Positions 1 to 5,865 of a stretch of 16,864 nucleotides of DNA are shown here, piece by piece (within the stretch, counting starts at the first letter, position 1; every line of letters begins with the position of its first letter). The DNA is from a bacterium (GTDB taxonomy: Bacteria; Hydrothermota; UBA3072; B12-G15). A program made the position numbers and the translations under genes. Under the pieces are notes generated by a model, which worked only from the letters and a program-made list of their open reading frames with translations, had not been told where the DNA came from and made no database searches. Where the stretch lies: the NCBI GenBank assembly GCA_003646055.1, contig QNDZ01000015.1, positions 1 to 16,864 of the forward strand, given 5' to 3'.

Positions 1-1
1 A

Positions 2-346
2 AAAATCCTCGGATGGAGAGATAATGTATATGATTATTTTTCAGGATTTGACCTGTTAATCCACATGCCAGAAAAGCCAGAACCATTCGGAAGGGTTATT
101 GTTGAGGCAATGGCTCTGGGAATCCCTGTTATTGCACATGATATTGGGGCAATTAAAGAGGTTGTTGGTGATGCAGGAATTCTTGTGAACTTCAAAGATT
201 ATGATGCAGTAAGATACCATGTTAAGCAACTTCTGACAGATAAGGCATTCTACGAAACATTAAGGGGGAAAGGCTTGAAAAGATACAGGGAGGTGTTCAG
301 GATAGAAAGGCTGATAAAAGAAGTAAAGGGTATTATTGAAGGATAA
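2..346 (+). CDS. Glycosyltransferase family 4-type protein, C-terminal part (5' end outside the window)
   Basis: The frame is open from the left edge, so only the last 114 codons are present. The visible part is the end of a GT-B fold glycosyltransferase of the GT4 (RfaB/PimA-like) type. The sequence EPFGRVIVEAMALGIPVIA is the hallmark nucleotide-sugar-binding loop: the Glu of EPFG and the E-AMA helix normally contact the sugar and diphosphate of the donor. A tryptophan-containing segment before it (GWRDNVYDYF) matches the usual strand and helix preceding that loop. The family moves a sugar from an NDP-sugar onto a lipid or glycan in envelope polysaccharide synthesis. The acceptor cannot be told from this fragment. 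The gene ends in TAA and a VOC-family gene follows 33 bases later. Confidence 0.9.
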   Translation, partial: KILGWRDNVYDYFSGFDLLIHMPEKPEPFGRVIVEAMALGIPVIAHDIGAIKEVVGDAGILVNFKDYDAVRYHVKQLLTDKAFYETLRGKGLKRYREVFRIERLIKEVKGIIEG

Positions 347-379
347 AAAGGTTTTCAATATTAAAAAAGGAGGTGTAGA

Positions 380-637
380 ATGATGAAAAGAATATGGGAT
401 ATTACACTGACTGTGAGTGACCTTAAAAAGCGCAAAGGTGAACCGTGTATTAACTTTCTGGTTGAGGACCTGGAAGGGATGGAGAAAATACTTGTGGATA
501 ATGGTGTTAACATATTGAAAAGTCCAGAAGATACACAGTGGGGAGGGAGGATAATACTTTTTTCCGACCATGATGGGAATGTTATACAGGTAACACAGAT
601 TGACTGGAGAGAGTACTTCAGGTCAAGTGCGACATGA
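380..637 (+). pseudogene. VOC/glyoxalase-like protein with apparent internal deletion
   Basis: An 85-codon frame with a strong Shine-Dalgarno (AGGAGG at 368-373, 6 bases before the ATG). It starts like a vicinal-oxygen-chelate (glyoxalase/bleomycin resistance) protein with strand 1 (KRIWDITLTVSDLK, residues 3-16). From residue 17 it jumps directly to what is normally the second half: GEPCINFLVEDLEGMEKIL, then a GGRIILFSDHDGNVIQV ending. A usual VOC protein has about 115-130 residues, with an alpha helix and three strands between these parts. Roughly 35-45 residues appear to be missing, without a frameshift. The remaining chain could not form the paired beta-alpha-beta-beta-beta module alone, so I call it a broken gene. 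The deletion could also be an assembly error. VOC enzymes act on varied small molecules, so the substrate is unknown. Confidence 0.6.
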
Positions 638-709
638 TTGGAATTTATTGGGAGATTAAGATATTCACCAAAAAGCACCATTTTATCAATATCCATGTAA
701 AAAATAGAC

Positions 710-737
710 TTGACAAATCCCTCTGTTTCTTTAAGAT
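710..737 (+). promoter_or_regulatory. Promoter of the PATAN/Roadblock operon, placing the start codon at the transcript end
   Basis: A perfect -35 (TTGACA, 710-715) is followed after 16 bases by TAAGAT (732-737). An alternative -10, GATAAT (735-740), has a 19-base spacer. The ATG at 744 lies 6 bases after the first -10 and only 3 after the second. Transcription would therefore start at or next to the ATG, giving a leaderless or near-leaderless mRNA. No Shine-Dalgarno is present. Confidence 0.65.
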
Positions 738-743
738 AATTTT

Positions 744-1568
744 ATGCCAGCAGCACTCAGGGGCAATCTGACATATTTTTCACCAGAAGAGGTCATGTAC
801 CTTCTTTCCAGATTCAAAAAAACTGGAAGGCTGGACATGGGTGGTGGAAGCGTTTACTTCCATGATGGCAATGTTGTTCATGCAAAGACCTCTGAACTTG
901 AAGGACTTGATGCATTCTATACACTTGCCATGAAGGAAGAGGGCGAGTTCACTTTTTATACAGATGAAAAGGCACCCAAGAATACAGTTTCAAGCCCACT
1001 TGCTGAACTGTTTCAAGAAATAGAGAGGAGAAAGGCTGAAATAGAGGAGGTGATGAAGGAACTTCCACCCCTTGACACTGTTCCTGCAAAATCCACAAAA
1101 ACTCCGTCAAAAGAAAAGATAGAGATGAAGAAAAACCACTGGAAGATACTTATACTTGTTGATGGAAAGAGAAGCCTGAAGCAGATAATCACTGAGAGTG
1201 GTTTTGAAAAATCAGAGGCTATGCGTTTAATTGTATGGCTTTTTAAGGAGGGTTTGATTTATGATCCTAAAGAGAAGGAAAGAATCATAAAGGAAGGTAC
1301 ACAGAAACTTAAGGTGTTCCTTAAGGAATTTGGTGAAGGCCCATGGATTGATATAATAAAGAAAAAACTTGATGAAGGTGGGCTCAGTAATTACCTCTCA
1401 ATTGCTGGAACAGATGTTCTTATAACAAATAAAGAGATGGATATTCCCCCAGATAGATTGAAAGAATGGTTCAATGGAACACTGCAGGAGTTGAAGGATA
1501 AGGCAGAAGAACTTCTTGGGAAAATAATTGTTAAAAAGAAATGGAAGGCGGTAGATGGAGCAAGGTGA
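744..1568 (+). CDS. PATAN (DUF4388)-like protein with central helical domain
   Basis: A 274-aa soluble protein. Residues 1-75 look like a PATAN/DUF4388 domain: it opens with the G-L pattern (RGNLTYFSPEEVMYLL), then KKTGRLDMGGGSVYFHDGNVVHA, the typical strand-turn-strand with a phenylalanine, a DG turn and an alanine, and ends EGEFTF. Residues 85-128 are a charged linker. Residues 130-175 (WKILILVDGKRSLKQII ... WLFKEGLIY) resemble a small winged-helix fold. Residues 185-262 are a helical segment that seems shared with the next two proteins and with the one at 15413-16378. PATAN proteins of other bacteria act in polarity, gliding or two-component signalling, usually through protein contacts. 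It heads an operon with two Roadblock-like proteins. The ATG at 744 has no ribosome binding site and sits just after a promoter. The exact role is unknown. Confidence 0.75.
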   Translation: MPAALRGNLTYFSPEEVMYLLSRFKKTGRLDMGGGSVYFHDGNVVHAKTSELEGLDAFYTLAMKEEGEFTFYTDEKAPKNTVSSPLAELFQEIERRKAEIEEVMKELPPLDTVPAKSTKTPSKEKIEMKKNHWKILILVDGKRSLKQIITESGFEKSEAMRLIVWLFKEGLIYDPKEKERIIKEGTQKLKVFLKEFGEGPWIDIIKKKLDEGGLSNYLSIAGTDVLITNKEMDIPPDRLKEWFNGTLQELKDKAEELLGKIIVKKKWKAVDGAR

Positions 1569-2223
1569 GAGATTAAAAAAATTACTCCAGATAGAGGGTG
1601 TTATAGGTTTTGCATATGTTAATTCGGAAGATGGAAGTCTTATCCATAGTGGTGGTATAACACCAGGGAATATAGATGAGATTGTTGCATTCATAGGTTC
1701 TGCCTCTGATATAATTGCCAAGTCATTCAACAATTACCCATACAAAGAAATCAAGATAGAAGGTAAGGATAAGATTGTGATCTTTAGATTCCAGGAACAC
1801 TACCTTGGTTGTATTATGGAGGAGTTGAAGGATAAAACCATAGATGATATAAAGGCCATTCTTGAAGAAGAGGATATTACAGGAGACCCTGCTGTACTAA
1901 GGGTTTTCAAGGGTAAAGCAAGACAGATCAGTTTATTGCTTGAAGAATTTTCAAAGGGTTCAGACCCTGAAAAGTGGAGTGGACTTGTATCCAGGGCAGC
2001 TATAGCGCTTGATAGGGAAAATAAGTTTTCTGAACTCCTTGTGGTTGACGGGCTTGAGATGAATGTAAAAGGCGCAAAGGGGCTTACAAAAGAAGAGGTG
2101 AATAAATATATGAAGTTGCTCCTTGACTTTATAGTCAAGGAAGCCATAAAGGAGTTTGGAAGCGATGAGGCAAAACGCAGGGTACATACTGTAATTGAAA
2201 AACTCAGTGGAGAAAAGAAATGA
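1555..2223 (+). CDS. Roadblock/LC7 domain protein with C-terminal helical extension
   Basis: A 222-aa soluble protein that overlaps the previous gene by 14 bases, suggesting coupled translation. Residues 5-105 match a Roadblock/LC7 domain: an N-terminal helix (ERLKKLLQIEGVIGF), the strand with a DG turn (YVNSEDGSLIHSGG), the long central helix (NIDEIVAFIGSASDIIAKSF), two strands (KEIKIEGKDKIVIFRF, then YLGCIM) and a closing helix. Bacterial Roadblock proteins such as MglB bind and regulate small Ras-like GTPases or serve as scaffolds. Residues 122-218 form an additional domain (EEFSKG..., VVDGLEMN, LTKEEVNKYMKLLLDF, then a charged helix) that resembles the C-terminus of the protein at 15413-16378. 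No GTPase gene is seen in the window, so the partner is unknown. Confidence 0.75.
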   Translation: MEQGERLKKLLQIEGVIGFAYVNSEDGSLIHSGGITPGNIDEIVAFIGSASDIIAKSFNNYPYKEIKIEGKDKIVIFRFQEHYLGCIMEELKDKTIDDIKAILEEEDITGDPAVLRVFKGKARQISLLLEEFSKGSDPEKWSGLVSRAAIALDRENKFSELLVVDGLEMNVKGAKGLTKEEVNKYMKLLLDFIVKEAIKEFGSDEAKRRVHTVIEKLSGEKK

Positions 2224-2825
2224 TAGATGTCAATCTTTTAAAAGAAAAAACCTCTGCAAGGGCCTGTTTCGTTATTGGACCTAACAATGTTTTGATTGGT
2301 GATGTGGAAAAACCCGATGAAATCCTTCAGAGGGTATCCCTTGTGTTAAAACAAACATTGAATGCACTTGGAGTAATTCCATTCAGATACCTTACAATAG
2401 ACGGAGAAAATGAGTATATACTTCTGATATTTAAGGGGAAAGAGATACACGGTATGGTGCTTCCATATTCCCTTCCCCTTGAAGAGGGTTTGAGGGTTTA
2501 TTATGAGGTTGCAGGGAAGGTAAAAGAGGAAAAGGAAGAAGTTGTTGAGGCGCCACCAATTGAAGAAATGAAAGAGGAGGTTGTGCTCCTCTCGCCTGAT
2601 ATCCTACAGAAACTCAAAGAGATTGCTATTTCACACCTTGGGGATTTTGCTGAGGATGTCTTCAATAATACACTTGAGGATCTTGAAATAAAGGAAGATA
2701 GCCTTACAATGGATACTGTGATGGAATTTATTGTTGGTTTTGAGAAAGCAGCAGGAATGCTTATTGGTCCGTCCAGGGCTGAAAAAATGAAAGAAGAAAT
2801 GCTTACCTTAATCAAGGAGGGGTGA
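2220..2825 (+). CDS. Roadblock-like protein, two-domain
   Basis: A 201-aa soluble protein whose ATG overlaps the upstream stop (ATGA), a sign of translational coupling. Residues 1-100 have the layout of a degenerate Roadblock domain: helix, strand (ACFVIGPNNVLIGD), central helix (EILQRVSLVLKQTLNAL), paired strands (RYLTIDGENEYILLIFKG, KEIHGMVLP) and a final helix. A Glu-rich linker (101-121) leads to a helical C-terminal domain (125-200) with SPDILQKLKEIAISHLGDFAEDV, LTMDTVMEFIVGFEKAAGMLIG and a terminal charged helix. This second part resembles the C-termini of its two upstream neighbours. It is probably a paralogue or partner of the preceding Roadblock protein, possibly forming a heterodimer. 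That partnership is inferred from order and similarity only. Confidence 0.6.
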   Translation: MIDVNLLKEKTSARACFVIGPNNVLIGDVEKPDEILQRVSLVLKQTLNALGVIPFRYLTIDGENEYILLIFKGKEIHGMVLPYSLPLEEGLRVYYEVAGKVKEEKEEVVEAPPIEEMKEEVVLLSPDILQKLKEIAISHLGDFAEDVFNNTLEDLEIKEDSLTMDTVMEFIVGFEKAAGMLIGPSRAEKMKEEMLTLIKEG

Positions 2826-2826
2826 T

Positions 2827-3186
2827 ATGGTTTTTATACTTCTGTCAAAAAGTGCCTTTCCACAAGAGATTGTTAATCTGGGTCTTGTTAGTAGCCTTGT
2901 TATGATAATAGCAGCCATTCTTCTGTGGATAACATTTATTCTGTTTGGAGTGATTGCCAAGAGATATGAGATGGTTTTAAGAAAGAACACAGGATGGCAG
3001 TTTATAATGGTTGCACCCTCTGGTATCCTTGTTTTTGCAATAATAATGTTATACTCAAGCATAGTTGCTGGAAAACTGAAAATGGGGATTACAGAGGCAG
3101 GGATTGCCTATGGTTTGTTCTTCCTTTCAGGAATACTGTCTTTGATTGGAGCACTTAACTTTAGAAGGGTTGTTTACAAAAAGTGA
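2827..3186 (+). CDS. Small three-helix membrane protein of unknown function
   Basis: A 119-aa protein that I do not recognise as any family. Hydrophobic stretches at about residues 20-43, 60-80 and 91-110 predict three membrane helices. Between the first two is a basic cytoplasmic-looking loop (AKRYEMVLRKNTGW). The strong Shine-Dalgarno (AAGGAGGGG) lies inside the end of the upstream Roadblock gene, only one base separates the two genes, and it continues into a similar small membrane gene. Its place in the operon suggests it anchors or receives input from the PATAN/Roadblock proteins. There is no catalytic motif. The layout helix - basic loop with Gly/Trp - helix - loop - helix is repeated in the next gene, so the pair may be old tandem paralogues. 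Confidence 0.65.
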   Translation: MVFILLSKSAFPQEIVNLGLVSSLVMIIAAILLWITFILFGVIAKRYEMVLRKNTGWQFIMVAPSGILVFAIIMLYSSIVAGKLKMGITEAGIAYGLFFLSGILSLIGALNFRRVVYKK

Positions 3187-3194
3187 GGTGAGGC

Positions 3195-3545
3195 ATGAGG
3201 ATAAATGTACCCCTTGAAATGATATTTGTTCTTGGTACGCTGCTTTTAACCGTATCCCTTTTGATATACGGTGGAATAATCAAAAAGATACTTATCTTGA
3301 TTGGGAAAAAGGGAATATGGGTATTCCCTATTATTGGTGGCATTGTTCTGTTGATTGCCGCAATCCTTCATATTTACAGGATTTTCAACTTTGGTATGCT
3401 TCTCTCCCACGCAGACCCTGGAGACCTTTTCCCATTGATAATTGGGATGCTTCAGATGAAGTCGTTTGAGGCGTGGACTATATTCCTTGCAGGAGTTCTT
3501 GGCCTTTTAGGCAGTGGAATCTATTTTGCCTGGCTGAGAAGATAG
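3195..3545 (+). CDS. Small three-helix membrane protein, possible paralogue of its upstream neighbour
   Basis: A 116-aa hydrophobic protein with predicted membrane helices at about residues 8-30, 42-62 and 93-112. The loop after the first helix carries lysines and a GIWVF segment that parallels the GWQFI segment of the upstream protein. The loop between helices two and three (HADPGDLFPLIIGMLQMKS) is longer and could be amphipathic. The ribosome binding site is GAGGTGAGG before the ATG, 8 bases after the previous stop. I do not recognise a family. It ends the 744-3545 operon; three bases past its stop the exbB promoter begins (TTGACA at 3548). Confidence 0.65.
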   Translation: MRINVPLEMIFVLGTLLLTVSLLIYGGIIKKILILIGKKGIWVFPIIGGIVLLIAAILHIYRIFNFGMLLSHADPGDLFPLIIGMLQMKSFEAWTIFLAGVLGLLGSGIYFAWLRR

Positions 3546-3547
3546 GG

Positions 3548-3575
3548 TTGACATAGGTTTTTTGGTTATTAAATT
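3548..3575 (+). promoter_or_regulatory. Likely promoter of exbB-exbD-exbD-tonB
   Basis: TTGACA at 3548-3553, a 16-base spacer and TAAATT at 3570-3575 (four of six consensus bases). Unlike the leaderless promoters in this window, it is followed by about 20 bases of A-rich leader and a strong Shine-Dalgarno (AAGGAGG, 3592-3598). Readthrough from the upstream operon remains possible. Confidence 0.45.
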
Positions 3576-3602
3576 AAGAAAAACAAACAAAAAGGAGGTA
3601 TG

Positions 3603-4223
3603 ATGCGTGGATTGATTGAGTGGTATCTTAATGGCGGACCCTTTATGTGGCCAATTCTTATTGCCGCTCTTATAGGCATAGCCTATATCATTGAGAGGTT
3701 TATTACATTTGCAAGGGCTGGTGTGGACCCAAAGAAGTTTACAGAGAATGTGGTTAAAAAATTAAAGAAGGGTGGGGTTGATGCTGCATTAAAGTATTGT
3801 AAGTCAAGTAGAAGCCCTATTGCAAGAATTCTTGAACCAACCCTTGTAAAATATAAGGAAGTCGGTAAGGATAAGGCAATACTTGAAGAGGCTTTATCTG
3901 CTGCAGCAACAACAGAACTTGCATTCCTTGATAGAGGTATGGCTGTTCTTTCTGCTGTTACAACACTCTCTCCGATGTTAGGGTTCCTTGGAACGGTTTC
4001 AGGAATGATTCGTGCATTCAACGCCATTGCACTTGCTGGAACAGTTGAACCAACACTCGTGGCATCAGGTATATCAGAGGCACTTATAACCACACAGTTT
4101 GGTCTTATTGTTGCTGTTCCCACAGCAGCAGCACACACATACTTTTCACAAAAGGTGAATGCTTATGCAAGGTCAATGGAGGAGGCTGCTTCACTTATAA
4201 TTGAGACTTTGATGGAGGCATAA
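3603..4223 (+). CDS. exbB: MotA/TolQ/ExbB proton channel family protein
   Basis: A 206-aa inner-membrane protein of the ExbB/TolQ family, which forms the pentameric part of the proton channel that energises TonB. The N-terminus (WYLNGGPFMWPILIAALIGIAYIIERF, first helix near 13-32) is standard, followed by a cytoplasmic helical part with an arginine-rich segment. The two diagnostic helices are TLSPMLGFLGTVSGMIRAF (121-139) and ITTQFGLIVAVPTAAAHTYF (162-181). The TolQ/ExbB threonines and the G-LGTV motif are intact. Two ATGs are adjacent (3600 and 3603). I prefer 3603 because it leaves 4 bases after AGGAGG against 1 for the other. It directly abuts exbD, whose ATG follows its stop, which supports a single complex. 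Confidence 0.92.
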   Translation: MRGLIEWYLNGGPFMWPILIAALIGIAYIIERFITFARAGVDPKKFTENVVKKLKKGGVDAALKYCKSSRSPIARILEPTLVKYKEVGKDKAILEEALSAAATTELAFLDRGMAVLSAVTTLSPMLGFLGTVSGMIRAFNAIALAGTVEPTLVASGISEALITTQFGLIVAVPTAAAHTYFSQKVNAYARSMEEAASLIIETLMEA

Positions 4224-4625
4224 ATGAAAGGATTAAAAAAGAGGAGTAACCCCAAGGCTGAAATACCCACGGCATCAATGGGGGATATAGCCTTCCTCCT
4301 CATAATCTTCTTCATGGTTTCAACCGTGTTTTCCAATGAGATGGGTCTTCAGATTATGCTTCCAGAAAAGGGTGAAGAGGTCAAGGTTAAATCAAAGAAC
4401 ATTGCAAAGGTCTTTGTTACAAAAGAAGGGAATGTTAGGGTAAATGGTGAACCTGTTGATCTTGCAGACCTCACCAGCACGGCAAGGAAGATGCTTGTTG
4501 AGAATCCAGAGTTAATCTTCTCCATTAAGACAGACCCTGATGCAAAATACGAATACATGATAACAGTGTTTGATAAATTGAGGCTTGCCAATGCTGAAAG
4601 GATAAGCCTTGTGCCCAACAAGTAG
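4224..4625 (+). CDS. exbD: ExbD/TolR biopolymer transport protein, first copy
   Basis: A 133-aa protein with a single N-terminal membrane helix (SMGDIAFLLIIFFMVST, about residues 18-36) and a periplasmic domain ending VFDKLRLANAERISLV, typical of ExbD/TolR. Asp21 within the helix corresponds to the proton-carrying Asp25 of E. coli ExbD and is present. It forms the central dimer or heterodimer inside the ExbB pentamer and couples proton flow to TonB. The start codon follows the exbB stop with no spacer, and the Shine-Dalgarno (GATGGAGG) lies within exbB. A second exbD follows 9 bases downstream, so ExbD1-ExbD2 heterodimers are plausible. Confidence 0.92.
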   Translation: MKGLKKRSNPKAEIPTASMGDIAFLLIIFFMVSTVFSNEMGLQIMLPEKGEEVKVKSKNIAKVFVTKEGNVRVNGEPVDLADLTSTARKMLVENPELIFSIKTDPDAKYEYMITVFDKLRLANAERISLVPNK

Positions 4626-4634
4626 AGGTGTATT

Positions 4635-5042
4635 ATGAAGATAAAGTTCAGGGAACGTGAAGCACCTGTTATACCATCTGCATCAACATCGGACATTGCC
4701 TTTCTTCTGATAATCTTCTTCATGGTAAGTACCACATTCAGGGCTGAAACAGGTTTGAAGATTATCCTTCCAAAGGCAGAGGCAGCAAAGAAGATACCAT
4801 CAAAGAACCTTGTTCACATATGGATAAGTGAAGACGGGCTTATCTCAATTGATGATGCCTTTGTACCATTAGAGAGAATTACACCCATTATGCAGAAGAA
4901 AAAACAGATAAACCCTGACATCATTATTTCTGTTCAATGCGACAGGGGAGCAAAGTACAGGGATGTTGAGGCTGTTTTTGACCGCCTTGTGAATGCTGAT
5001 GTATTAAAGGTTTCCCTTGCCGCAGAGAAGAAGAGGGGGTGA
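4635..5042 (+). CDS. exbD: ExbD/TolR biopolymer transport protein, second copy
   Basis: A 135-aa paralogue of the preceding protein. It has the same helix (STSDIAFLLIIFFMVST, residues 17-33), with the proton-binding Asp at residue 20, and the same ending (VFDRLVNADVLKVSLA). The periplasmic parts differ clearly, so the duplication is old. Tandem exbD genes beside one exbB are common in Bacteroidetes-like and related systems. There the two copies are thought to have non-identical roles. The Shine-Dalgarno is TAGAGGTG before the ATG at 4635. The stop lies 4 bases before the tonB ATG. Confidence 0.9.
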   Translation: MKIKFREREAPVIPSASTSDIAFLLIIFFMVSTTFRAETGLKIILPKAEAAKKIPSKNLVHIWISEDGLISIDDAFVPLERITPIMQKKKQINPDIIISVQCDRGAKYRDVEAVFDRLVNADVLKVSLAAEKKRG

Positions 5043-5046
5043 TAGA

Positions 5047-5649
5047 ATGGATATTAAGGAGTACTATCCCATACACCTGAGAGTTGGAATCCTTATAACC
5101 CTCGTGGGCTTTATCCTTGCCTTCCTTCTGGTTCCCAAGACGGAGGTGAAGGCGTATAAGCCCAATTTCACACCCACTGTGAAGGTTGAGAAGCTTCCAC
5201 CCCAGTTGAAGAACATAGTTGAACCACCTCCACCTCCAAAGCCCAAACTCCCTGTGGCTGCACAGTCTGATGAGGAAGTTCAGCAGGAGACAATAGAAAA
5301 GACAGACTTTACAGGATTTGAAAAGGAGTCAGATGTTGACCTTCCTCCACCAGACTTTGTACCATATGACAGGGCACCTGAGCCCATAAACCTTGAACAG
5401 GTAAAAAACATGGTGGAGTATCCTGAAATTGCAAGAAAACTGGGGATTGAAGGCAGGGTGTGGCTTAAACTCTGGGTTGATAAAGAGGGGAATGTAAGAA
5501 AGGTAATAGTAACAAAGGGTGTTTATCCTGCCCTTGATGAGGCAGCAAAGAAGGCTTATAAACACCTGAAGTTCCACCCAGCAATGCAGAGGGATAAACC
5601 TGTTGCTGTCTGGGTGACCATGTACTTTGACTTCAGGCTGACCCAGTAA
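5047..5649 (+). CDS. tonB: TonB family energy transducer
   Basis: A 200-aa protein with the TonB layout: a short cytoplasmic start (MDIKEYYPIHLR), one membrane helix (about 13-30), a proline-rich periplasmic spacer (EPPPPPKPKLP near 59-69, DLPPPDFVPYDRAPEP near 98-113) and a C-terminal TonB domain (123-198). The C-terminal domain has the signature YPEIARKLGIEGRVWLKLWV, then GYPALDEAA-like and FHPAMQRDKPVAVWV. It carries energy from ExbBD to outer-membrane receptors, none of which is encoded in this window. I chose the ATG at 5047, preceded by AGAGGGGGTGAT, over a TTG at 5017 that lies inside exbD2. It is followed by the N-terminal remnant of a second, diverged TonB gene. Confidence 0.92.
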   Translation: MDIKEYYPIHLRVGILITLVGFILAFLLVPKTEVKAYKPNFTPTVKVEKLPPQLKNIVEPPPPPKPKLPVAAQSDEEVQQETIEKTDFTGFEKESDVDLPPPDFVPYDRAPEPINLEQVKNMVEYPEIARKLGIEGRVWLKLWVDKEGNVRKVIVTKGVYPALDEAAKKAYKHLKFHPAMQRDKPVAVWVTMYFDFRLTQ

Positions 5650-5675
5650 GTTAATCCCCAACAAGGGGGTGAAAG

Positions 5676-5723
5676 ATGGACCTTAAGAAATCTTATCCAA
5701 TTCATCTCAGGATAGTCAAGTAA
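5676..5723 (+). pseudogene. N-terminal remnant of a second tonB gene
   Basis: A 15-codon frame with its own ribosome binding site (GGGGGTGAAAG before the ATG). It reads MDLKKSYPIHLRIVK, against MDIKEYYPIHLRVGI in the intact tonB upstream. The match stops after about 12 residues and the TAA follows at once. The left terminal inverted repeat of a putative mobile element begins at 5726, three bases past the stop. No membrane helix, proline-rich part or C-terminal TonB domain appears on either side of the element. Conserved residues are encoded by different codons in the two copies (CCC/CCA, ATA/ATT, CAC/CAT, CTG/CTC), so the duplication predates the truncation and both copies were probably once used. 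Confidence 0.65.
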
Positions 5724-5725
5724 AA

Positions 5726-5752
5726 TCCAGCCCGGACCTTGACATTATGACA
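5726..5752 (+). repeat. Left terminal inverted repeat, 27 bp
   Basis: It begins TCCAGCCCGGACC and ends TTATGACA. It is the exact reverse complement of 6957-6983. It contains two direct TGACA words (5740-5744 and 5748-5752), the kind of sub-repeat a transposase could bind. Its CCCGG core is unusually GC-rich for its surroundings. Confidence 0.85.
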
Positions 5753-5865
5753 ATTTAAAAAGGTTGGTAGAAAGGAGAATACAAGGTTTAACATATTCAC
5801 CTTCAAAGGAATAAAACTTGAATATTTATGCTCACTCACTGTAAAAGGAGAAAAGTGAGGTAGAT

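Noticed and set aside
3683-4138. A 151-codon minus-strand open frame within exbB
   Set aside because: It lies wholly inside exbB, and its composition is that of a reverse reading of a membrane protein gene.
5017-5046. A TTG start giving TonB ten more residues
   Set aside because: It lies inside exbD2 without a ribosome binding site, while ATG 5047 has a strong one.
5654-5669. CCCC-AACAA-GGGG hairpin after tonB as a terminator
   Set aside because: The stem is only 4-5 pairs with no U tract, and its right arm is the ribosome binding site of the tonB remnant. It could mask that site but is not a terminator.
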